A stretch of DNA of 64,000 nt. It comes from Burkholderia sp. HI2500. GTDB taxonomy: Bacteria > Pseudomonadota > Gammaproteobacteria > Burkholderiales > Burkholderiaceae. Below the pieces are notes generated by a model, which worked only from the letters and a program-made list of their open reading frames with translations, was not told the DNA's origin and made no database searches. Numbering within the stretch: the first letter of the stretch is position 1; the number at the start of each line of letters is the position of its first letter. Location: positions 682,001 through 746,000 of the forward strand of contig NZ_NKFL01000006.1 in the NCBI RefSeq assembly GCF_002223055.1, read 5' to 3'. The position numbers and the translations under genes were made by a program. Below are positions 37,801 through 45,282 of this stretch, piece after piece.

Positions 37801-39655
37801 GCTCGAGGCCGAAGTCGTGTACCCACGCATGCGCGGCGTCCTGCGTCTGGATCCGGTACGGCCGCTCCTCGTCGACGCGCACGCCGAGATGCTCGAGCAT
37901 CGGCAGGCTGCGCGACAGCGCGATCGGGTCGCCCGCGCGATAGACCTTGAAGCGGAACGCACGCGCCTCGGCCTCGATCGGCCGGTACAGGTTCATCGCG
38001 AGCTGCCCCGAATCCTTCACGCGCTCGATCAGCTCGATGTCGCGCACGGCCGTGCGCGCCGGATAGTCGTCGCGATAGCCGGCCGGGAACGAATCGGCAT
38101 AGCGCTGCAGCAGGCGGTTGCCTTGCTCTTCGCCGAAGGCGTCGAGCAGCGCGTCGGCGAGATCGTCCTGCCAGCGGCGCGTGACCTGCACGAGCCGCGT
38201 TTCAAGCTCGCGCGTGTCGACGTCGGGCATCGTGCCCGGTTCCGCGTGCACGACGAAATGAATGCGCGCGATCGCCGATTCCGACAGCAGCGGCGTGAAC
38301 TCGACGTTCACGCCGTTGTACGCGTCGATGAGCAGCTTCGCGATGCGCCGGCGCAGGTCGGTGTTGTACTTGTCGCGCGGCACGAACACGAGGCACGACA
38401 CGAAGCGGTCGAAGCGGTCGCGCCGCACGAACAGGCGCGTGCGCTGATGTTCCTGCAGCCGCAGGATGCCGAGCGCGATGTCGTAGAGCTGGTCTTCGTC
38501 GGCCTGGAACAGCTCGTCGCGCGGATAGGTTTCGAGCACCGTCACGAGCGACTTGCCGAGGTGCCCCTTCGGCAGGAAGCCCGCGCGCCGCACGATGTTC
38601 GCGCATTTGCGGCGCACGATCGGGATCTCGGCGCTCGACACCATGTACGCGGTCGACGTGTAGAGCCCGATGAAGCGGCGCTCGCCCGCGACCTTGCCGT
38701 CGGGGCCGACGAGCTTCACGCCGACGTAGTCGAGATAGCCGGGCCGGTGCACGGTCGCGCGCGAATTCGCCTTGGTCAGGAAGATCGGCCAGGAGCCGGT
38801 GATGATGTCGGCGGCGGCCTGCGGCAGCGGCGTCACGTCGGGCGCGCCCGACGTGCGCAGCGATTCGCGCAGGATGCCGAAGCCGGTGCCTTCGATGCCG
38901 CGCAGCCCGAAGCCCGTGCCGTCCGATACCAGCGCGTAGTCGCGCTGGCCGAGGAACGTGAAGTGATCGGCGGCCATCCATTCGAGGAACGCGCGCGCCT
39001 CGATGTCTTCCGCGGTCGATTCGCGCGCCTTCATTTCCTTGATCGTCGCGCGCGCGATCTCGACGATCTTCGGCCAGTCTTCCACCGACGCGCGCACGTC
39101 GCCGAGCACGTGCGCGATGTCGTTGCGCAACGTGTTGAGCAGCGCGGCATCGCCGCAGCGGTCGACTTCGAAATGGATGAACGACGCGAGCTGCGACTGG
39201 CCGTCGCCGGGCGTCGCGCCGCCCGCGTCGACGCGCTCGATGCCGCCGTCGCGACCGCGCCAGATGCGGAATACCGGGTGCAGCGCCGAATGCAGCGCGA
39301 GCCCGAGGCGGTTGACGGCCATCGACACCGAATCGACGAGGAACGGCATGTCGTCGTTGACGATCTCGATGACCGTGTGATCGGAATGCCAGCCGTGCTG
39401 TTCGAGGATCGGGTTGTACACGCGCAGCCGCTCGCTGCCGGGCACGAATTTCTGGGCGGTCTGCCAGTGCGCCATCGCGGCGCCGTAGAGATCGGCGATG
39501 CTGCGGCTTTGCAGATCATCGGCGTCGACGAAATCGTAGTAGTGACGCAGGAAGGGTTCGACGATCCGGAACGTGGCTTCGGGCAGGCGCCCGCGCGCGA
39601 ATTCGACGACGTCCGAGAGCAGGTGTGCGACGACTTCCTCGTTCTTCGCTTCCAT
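34814..39655 (-). CDS. gdh: NAD-specific glutamate dehydrogenase, large (180 kDa) class
   Basis: A 1613-residue enzyme converting glutamate to 2-oxoglutarate and ammonia with NAD, usually in catabolism. A long N-terminal part with ACT-like regulatory segments precedes the catalytic core at about residues 760-1200. There, [29 protein letters not shown] and [16 protein letters not shown] are the substrate- and NAD-binding signatures, and [21 protein letters not shown] follows. The start at 39655 has GAGGAG upstream. Size agrees with the family of about 1600 residues seen in Pseudomonas and Burkholderia. Monocistronic; no regulator adjacent. Confidence 0.95.
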   Translation of the reverse strand: [1613 protein letters not shown]

Positions 39656-39847
39656 GGCGGTCTCCTCGTCGGGTGGCCATCGGCTGCTGCGTCTGTCCGG
39701 CATTATGCGCCGATTGCGTGACAAAGCGATGTGCGGGCGCACAACGAGGGGCGGCTGGAGAAGGCCGCGTGCAGCGCCCGTCGCGGGCGCTGCAGCGTGT
39801 CGATTAGTGTGGGGCAGGCCGCGTCGAAGCGACGCCGCCGTTGATGC

Positions 39848-40036
39848 TCAGCGCTCGTCGCTCCACAGCTTCCCTGCCGTCGCCCAGTTCTCCTTCTTCA
39901 CGTCGGTGAGAATGATGTCGACCGAGCCCGGTTCGCAGCCGAGCGTCTCGCACGTGACGCGCGTGATGGCTTCGACGAATGCGCGCTTCTGGTCGACGGT
40001 GCGGCCTTCGAAGAGCTGGATATTGAAAGTCGGCAT
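39848..40036 (-). CDS. 4-oxalocrotonate tautomerase-family protein
   Basis: A 62-residue tautomerase. Pro follows the initiator Met (MPTFNIQLFEGR), the catalytic base of the family after Met removal. The rest matches the short beta-alpha-beta subunit (QKRAFVEAITRVTCETLG, VDIILTDVKKENWATAG). Such proteins tautomerise enol acids in meta-cleavage pathways or have related lyase activities. It is the last gene of an operon with the class II aldolase (52 bases upstream) and the urea transporter. Confidence 0.87.
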   Translation of the reverse strand: MPTFNIQLFEGRTVDQKRAFVEAITRVTCETLGCEPGSVDIILTDVKKENWATAGKLWSDER

Positions 40037-40088
40037 GACGGAGTGCTCCGATTGGTTGGGATGAATGAGGCGTTGGGAGCCGGCGTCG

Positions 40089-40865
40089 TCAGTCGCGATA
40101 CGTCGGATCGATCCGGTCGAGCCGGCGCAGCAGCGCCGGCCATTCCAGTTCGCCTTCGATCGCGCCGCCGTCGCGCAGCTGTTCGGCGGTTCGGTCGGCA
40201 ACGGCCGGGGCGGGCAGCACGAGCGGCCCGCCGCCGGCCTGCGCGCGCACCTGGATATCGCACGCCTTGATCAGCGTATCCATCAGCACATAGGCTTCGG
40301 CCACGGTGCGGCCGACCGTCAGCGTGCCGTGGTTGCGCAGCAGCATCGCGGATTTCGCGCCGAGGCTCGCGGTCAGCCGCGTGCCTTCGGCCGGCGAGAA
40401 CGCGAGCGCTTCGTAGTCGTGGTACGCGAGGTCGCCATGAAACCGCAGCGCGTGCTGCGACGCGGGCAGCAGCCCGTCGCGCTGGATCGACACGGCGATG
40501 CCGGCCGTATTGTGCAGATGCATCACGCACACGGCGTCGGCGCGCGCGGCATGCACGGCCGCGTGCAGCGCGAAGCCCGTCACGTTGACCGCATGCTCGC
40601 TGTCGCCGATCCGGTTGCCGGCCAGGTCGATCTTCACGAGATTCGACGCGCGGACTTCGTCGAACGTGAGGCCGAACGGGTTGATCAGGAAGTGGCCGGG
40701 CTCGCCGGGCACGGTCGCCGAAAGGTGCGTGTAGATCAGGTCGTCCCAGCCGTTCAGCGCGACGAGCCGGTACGCGGCGGCGAGGTCGACGCGCATCCGG
40801 CGTTCGGCGTCCGAGATCGGGCCGCCGGGTTTCACGGCATCAGGACGGTGTGCGAATGACGACAT
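40089..40865 (-). CDS. Class II aldolase/adducin-family protein
   Basis: A 258-residue zinc-dependent aldolase-fold protein. Metal-binding His residues occur in HLHNTAGIAVS and near the end of the fold in LRNHGTLTVG, and the N-terminal domain motif is WDDLIYTHLSATVPG. Members include sugar-phosphate aldolases, decarboxylases and many proteins of unknown reaction that usually sit with short catabolic operons. Its start overlaps the urea transporter stop by 26 bases, so the two are coupled. Confidence 0.87.
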   Translation of the reverse strand: MSSFAHRPDAVKPGGPISDAERRMRVDLAAAYRLVALNGWDDLIYTHLSATVPGEPGHFLINPFGLTFDEVRASNLVKIDLAGNRIGDSEHAVNVTGFALHAAVHAARADAVCVMHLHNTAGIAVSIQRDGLLPASQHALRFHGDLAYHDYEALAFSPAEGTRLTASLGAKSAMLLRNHGTLTVGRTVAEAYVLMDTLIKACDIQVRAQAGGGPLVLPAPAVADRTAEQLRDGGAIEGELEWPALLRRLDRIDPTYRD

Positions 40866-41733
40866 CGGGTTCTCCGAAGGTGAAGCGGCGCGCGACGATC
40901 ACCGTGATCCACGACGCGAGCGCGAACGGGGCCGTGAACGCGGGAATGCCGGCGCGCGTCGCGAGCCACTGGATCAGCGCGGCGAGTGCGGCGGCCGCGA
41001 GCGCCGCGCGCGGGCCGCGCGGCATCAGCGCGAGTGCGGCGAGCGCGCCGTTGAAGCCGAGCAGGCCGTCGGCGAACGATGCGCCGCTCGCGCCGAGCGC
41101 GACCAGCAGCACGGTCGACACCAGTGCGCCGCCGAGTGCGAATGCGGCCGCGCGGCGGGACGCGACGGCAAGGCCGGTGGCGATCAGCGTGCCGGCCCAT
41201 GCGCCTTGCGCGAAAGTGGTCTGCGCGATGCCCGAGAGCAGCGCGTCGGCCGCGGCTGAAAACGTCAGCGCCGGGCCGGCCGTCGCGCCGCCTGCCTGCT
41301 GCAATGCGACAAACGGAAACCATAGCGCGGTAACGGCGAGGCACGGGCTCGAATACGGGCACTGGCGCCAGCGCGCGAGCGGCACGCGCATCGCGCGCTG
41401 CACGAGCGCCGCGCCGATCGAGGCCAGCGGCACCAGTACGATGGCCGCGAGTTGATGGGGCGCGAACAGCACGGCGATCAGCGCGGCGAGCGCGCCGTTG
41501 AAGCCGTGCAGCCCCTGTTCGACGTCGCGGCGCTCGGCGCCCGTCAGCACGGCCGTCATGCTGGCAGCGGCCGAGCCGACCAGCGCCGCGCTCGCGAGCC
41601 GCAGGTCGGTCAGCGCCAGCGCGGCGAGCAGCAGCGCGCCGGTGAGCGCATTCGCCTGCAGCACGATCTGCCCGATGCCGCGCAGCAGGATACGCAGGTC
41701 GATCGACGGCGGGACGGGGCGGGCGGTAGGCAT
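40840..41733 (-). CDS. Urea transporter (UT family)
   Basis: A 297-residue membrane protein with the internal two-fold repeat of urea channels. The half-signatures are GIGQIVLQANALTGALLL, GLHGFNGALAALI, GIAQTTFAQGAWAGTLI and GLLGFNGALAALAL, which form the two pore-lining halves. About ten membrane segments are predicted. It allows passive urea uptake. Urease genes are not in the window; the downstream aldolase and tautomerase make its co-transcription curious. The upstream ATG 41733 has only a weak ribosome binding site. Confidence 0.88.
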   Translation of the reverse strand: MPTARPVPPSIDLRILLRGIGQIVLQANALTGALLLAALALTDLRLASAALVGSAAASMTAVLTGAERRDVEQGLHGFNGALAALIAVLFAPHQLAAIVLVPLASIGAALVQRAMRVPLARWRQCPYSSPCLAVTALWFPFVALQQAGGATAGPALTFSAAADALLSGIAQTTFAQGAWAGTLIATGLAVASRRAAAFALGGALVSTVLLVALGASGASFADGLLGFNGALAALALMPRGPRAALAAAALAALIQWLATRAGIPAFTAPFALASWITVIVARRFTFGEPDVVIRTPS

Positions 41734-41989
41734 GATGGCGGCGGAACAGGACGAGCCGCGAGCATAGGACACAATCCGATGCACCGGAATAGGGAATTCT
41801 GGATAGTCAGGATTTGTGGTCGATGCCCCGAAACGGTGAATCCGGAGGTCGATTCGTGCCCGAACGTCGCGCCGTTGGCGCTTTCGGCGGGCTGTCCCGC
41901 TCGGGACTCGAATCCTGGCGATGGCCGGCCCTTTCGTCGGGCGATTCGTGCGACGATGCCTCGCATCGGGAATACCGGGAGGTGGAAAG

Positions 41990-42550
41990 ATGCGCGAAGT
42001 GCGTTGGGCGTCGCTCGAAGGCGACGGGGTCGAACATCTGACGTTCGACCGGAGCGGCGGCGGGATCGTCGTCGAAAGCGCGGTGGTCGGCCAGCGGTAC
42101 GGCCGTGCGTACGGGCTCGCGTATCGCGTCGAGTGCGACGCGCACTGGCGCGTGACCCATGCGGTGCTCAAGGTGATGGGCGGCGGCACGCTCGAATTGC
42201 GCGGCGACGGCGCCGGCCACTGGCACGACGGCTCGGGCCGCGCACTGCCGGAACTCGACGGTTGCATCGACATCGACATCGCGGCGACGCCGTTCACGAA
42301 TTCGCTGCCGATCGGCCGCCTCGGGCTCGCGCGCGGTGAGCGGCGGCCGATCGACGTCGCGTACATCTCGACGCCGGACCTGAAGGTCACGCCGGTCAAG
42401 CAGGCCTATGCGTGCCTCGAGCCGGGCCGGCGCTATCGCTACGAAGGAATCTTCCGCGACTTCACGGCCGAGATGGAGATCGACGACGACGGGCTCGTCA
42501 TCGATTACGAGACGCTGTTCAGGCGCCTGCCGGCGCCTGCGGTGCGCTGA
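41990..42550 (+). CDS. Putative glycolipid-binding domain protein
   Basis: A 186-residue protein matching the putative glycolipid-binding family: RWASLEGDGVEHLTF at the start, YRVECDAHWRVTHAVLKV, and DLKVTPVKQAYACLEPGRRYRYEGIFRDFTAE near the end, all beta-rich. No signal peptide. The family was named from one structural relative and has no proven function. ATG 41990 follows GGAGGTGG. Its 3' end overlaps the convergent alpha/beta hydrolase gene by 46 bases. Confidence 0.82.
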   Translation: MREVRWASLEGDGVEHLTFDRSGGGIVVESAVVGQRYGRAYGLAYRVECDAHWRVTHAVLKVMGGGTLELRGDGAGHWHDGSGRALPELDGCIDIDIAATPFTNSLPIGRLGLARGERRPIDVAYISTPDLKVTPVKQAYACLEPGRRYRYEGIFRDFTAEMEIDDDGLVIDYETLFRRLPAPAVR

Positions 42551-43422
42551 ACCCGGGCCGCGACCGGGGCGAGTGCCGGCCGCTCCTGCGCGGACGCGAA
42601 GCGGTCGATCCGCGACGCGATCATGTCGGGGTGGCGCAGCACGATCCAGTGCGTGCCGTCGATTTCCTCGCGCACGTGGTCGCCGAGCCAGCGGTCGAGG
42701 TCGACCGACATCTCGGGCGTCACGTAGCGGTCGCGCACCGGCACCAGGATCTGCACGGGCGCCTGCGCGTACCGCTCGCGCGGCTTGCGGGCCCGTGCGA
42801 TGAAGTTCGCGCGGTACAGCTGCAGCCCGTTCAGCGCGTTCTTCAGTTGCACGGGATCGCGCTCCGCACGCACGCGCTCGGTGAGCTGCAGCCAGCGCGG
42901 CCACAGTGCCGCGCCGCCGAGCCGCCACACCAGCGACGGCACGAGCGGCATGTGGAAGAACGCGATGTACCACGACTTCAGGCTTTGCTTGAGCCGCATC
43001 TTCGCGCGGAACACGTGATCGAGACACGGGCCCGAGATCGACGTGTACGACGCGATCCGGCCGCGGAACGCGGGGTCGGTCACGGCCTCCCAGCACTGGA
43101 TCGACCCCCAGTCGTGGCCGACGAGATGGAACGGCCGGCCGCCGCAGGTTGCGTCGGCCACCGCCTTCAGGTCGGCGGCGAGTCGCTCGAGCGTGTAGTC
43201 GGCACGGCGGCGCGGCGCATCGGACGCACCGGCGCCGCGCACGTCGTACGCGATCACGCGGTAGCGCTTCGCGAGCCGCGCCCGGATCGGCGCCCACACG
43301 GCCGCCGAATCGGGGTAGCCGTGCACGAGGATCAGCGGCGGGGCGCGACGCGACCCGCTTACGTAGACGGCGAGTTTCACGTCGCCGGACTGGACGGTCA
43401 GCATCTCGTGGGCGCGCGCCAT
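42505..43422 (-). CDS. Alpha/beta hydrolase, epoxide hydrolase-like
   Basis: A 305-residue alpha/beta hydrolase. The oxyanion segment HGYPDSAAVW (34-43) and nucleophile Asp104 in GHDWGS are those of epoxide hydrolases and haloalkane dehalogenases rather than esterases; Asp231 and His258 (GTHWIV) complete the triad. It is the last gene of the Baeyer-Villiger operon, four bases after its neighbour, and could open an epoxide or lactone-like intermediate. The C-terminal tail is long and Ala/Arg-rich. Confidence 0.85.
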   Translation of the reverse strand: MARAHEMLTVQSGDVKLAVYVSGSRRAPPLILVHGYPDSAAVWAPIRARLAKRYRVIAYDVRGAGASDAPRRRADYTLERLAADLKAVADATCGGRPFHLVGHDWGSIQCWEAVTDPAFRGRIASYTSISGPCLDHVFRAKMRLKQSLKSWYIAFFHMPLVPSLVWRLGGAALWPRWLQLTERVRAERDPVQLKNALNGLQLYRANFIARARKPRERYAQAPVQILVPVRDRYVTPEMSVDLDRWLGDHVREEIDGTHWIVLRHPDMIASRIDRFASAQERPALAPVAARVQRTAGAGRRLNSVS

Positions 43423-43426
43423 GGCG

Positions 43427-44332
43427 TCATGCCTGCGGAACCGGGTGCAGCGGCACGCGGCGCGGGGCGGCTTGCGCGGCGTAGCGCGCGTTGGTCGCGT
43501 CGATGTTCTCGAGCAGCGTGTCGAGCTCCTGCAGGTACTGATGGTTGTCGTGGTCCCACGGGTGGAAGCCCGGGCGGAAGTAGTCGAGCCATTCGCGCGC
43601 GATGCTCGGGAACACGCCGTGCTTGGGGCCGTACAGGTACTTCACGAGGCGCCACATGCCGCCGAACTTGCCGTGCTCGCGACGGTGCGCGCGCATCAGC
43701 CGCACGTGGAAGTCGAACACGATGGCCCAGAAGAACACGGTCGTCGTCAGCATCGTGCCGGTGCGCAGCAGGTAGCTGCCGAGGCCCGGCTTCATCACGG
43801 TGCGCCACACGTCGTAGGACACCGCCTTGTGCTCGGTTTCCTCCATCGCGTGCCACATCCACATCTGCTGGTAGCCTTCGACCGAGCCGTCGATGCGGTG
43901 CTCGTGGCCCGACAGCAGCTGGTTCGCGAGGATCGCCGTGTAGTGCTCGAGCGCGATCGTGATCGCGAGCTGCATCGAATGCGGCAGCACCTTCTTGAAC
44001 CAGCCGAGGATCGTCCACAGGCGCTTGTCGAGCTTGTGCGCGGGCAGGCCGGACGCCTGCAGCAGGTCGTTGTATTCGATGTGCTCGCGCGTGTGCATCG
44101 CTTCCTGGCCGATGAACCCGAGCACCTGCTTCTTCAGTTCGGGATCCTCGATCTGGTCGCGGTAGTTGCGCACCGAATCCATGAAGAAGCGTTCGCCGGC
44201 CGGGAACAGCAGCGACAGCGCGTTCATGAAGTGCGTGACCGGTACACCCTGCACGTGCCAGTCGCGCGCGCGTTCGGGGGGCAGCGCGAAACGGATGTCG
44301 CGCCGCACGGGCATCATGTTCGGGGTCGTCAT
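43427..44332 (-). CDS. Predicted metal-dependent hydrolase (PF10118-type)
   Basis: A 301-residue helical protein. Conserved carboxylate and His residues occur in pairs as in di-iron helical bundles: FIGQEAMHTREHIEYN, ALEHYTAILANQLL and WHAMEETEHKAVSYD. The E-x2-H spacing suggests a ferritin-like di-iron oxygenase or hydrolase, although the family is named a metal-dependent hydrolase. Central hydrophobic stretch MLTTTVFFWAIVFDF may be membrane-associated. Start overlaps the upstream SDR stop by ATGA. Confidence 0.82.
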   Translation of the reverse strand: MTTPNMMPVRRDIRFALPPERARDWHVQGVPVTHFMNALSLLFPAGERFFMDSVRNYRDQIEDPELKKQVLGFIGQEAMHTREHIEYNDLLQASGLPAHKLDKRLWTILGWFKKVLPHSMQLAITIALEHYTAILANQLLSGHEHRIDGSVEGYQQMWMWHAMEETEHKAVSYDVWRTVMKPGLGSYLLRTGTMLTTTVFFWAIVFDFHVRLMRAHRREHGKFGGMWRLVKYLYGPKHGVFPSIAREWLDYFRPGFHPWDHDNHQYLQELDTLLENIDATNARYAAQAAPRRVPLHPVPQA

Positions 44333-45261
44333 GATTGTTCTCTTCCCTGGTTGCCTGCATTGTTGTAGGTGGCGTGCAGCGGCGCGGGCGCCGGCGTGCC
44401 GCGCGCGGCGCGGCGGGCTTTCGCGGCCTCGCGGCGCGTCGCGAGCACGACGAGCGCCTGGTACGCGGCGGGCAGGATGCGCGCCATCCAGTCCGCGCCC
44501 TTCGCGTCGCGGCCGATCAGCACGCGGCGCTTGTTCTTGCGCACGCCGGCGAGGATCGTGCGCGCGGCGTCGTCGGCGGTCGTGATGAAGAATTTCTCGA
44601 AGCTGTCCTTGCCTTGCTGTTCGCTCTCGACGATGAAGCCGACCATGTTCTTCGCGACGCGGCTCGATTGCGCGATGTTCGTGCGGATGCCGCCCGGATG
44701 CACGCAGGTCGCCGACACGCCGCACTTCATCATGTCGAGTTCCTGGCGCAGCGATTCGGTGAAGCCGCGCACCGCGAACTTGGTCGCGTTGTAGCCGCTC
44801 ATGCCCGGCTGCGCGAAGATCCCGAAGATGCTCGACGTGTTGATCACGTGGCCGTCACCCGTGGCCTTCAGGTGCGGCAGGAACGCCTTCGTGCCGTGCA
44901 CGACGCCCCAGAAGTTGATGTTCACGATCCACTCGAGATCGCTGTATTCCATCCCTTCGATCGTGCTCGACAGCGCGACGCCCGCGTTGTTGAAGATCAG
45001 GTTGACCTTGCCGTGTTCCTTCGCGGTGTCGTCGGCCCACGCGAACATCGCGTCACGGTCGCCGACGTCCAGCACGCGCGTCGACACGCGCACGTTCGGC
45101 GCGATCGCGCGGACGATCCGTTCGGTTTCAGCGAGGCCGACGCCGTTCTTGTCGGCGAGCGCGACGTGGCAGCCGGCCTGCGCGAGCTGGATCGCGAGCG
45201 AGCGGCCCATGCCCGAGCCGGCACCCGTGATGGCGGCGACCTTGTTGGCGAAATCTCTCAT
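44329..45261 (-). CDS. Short-chain dehydrogenase/reductase
   Basis: A 310-residue classical SDR: TGAGSGMG near the start, NNAGVA, Ser in NTSSIFG and Tyr-x3-Lys in YNATKFAVRG. A basic C-terminal extension of about 40 residues (from ATRREAAKARRAARG) is unusual and could contact a membrane or nucleic acid. It lies 21 bases after the Baeyer-Villiger gene and probably makes the ketone it uses or handles its product. Confidence 0.88.
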   Translation of the reverse strand: MRDFANKVAAITGAGSGMGRSLAIQLAQAGCHVALADKNGVGLAETERIVRAIAPNVRVSTRVLDVGDRDAMFAWADDTAKEHGKVNLIFNNAGVALSSTIEGMEYSDLEWIVNINFWGVVHGTKAFLPHLKATGDGHVINTSSIFGIFAQPGMSGYNATKFAVRGFTESLRQELDMMKCGVSATCVHPGGIRTNIAQSSRVAKNMVGFIVESEQQGKDSFEKFFITTADDAARTILAGVRKNKRRVLIGRDAKGADWMARILPAAYQALVVLATRREAAKARRAARGTPAPAPLHATYNNAGNQGREQS

Positions 45262-45282
45262 GTCGGTGGCTCCTTGTCTGGC

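Noticed and set aside
35066..39721. A 1551-codon open frame on the plus strand opposite glutamate dehydrogenase
   Set aside because: It is the mirror of a strongly coding gene in GC-rich DNA; its composition is dominated by Arg, His, Asp and Val as expected from antisense reading, and no family motif is visible.
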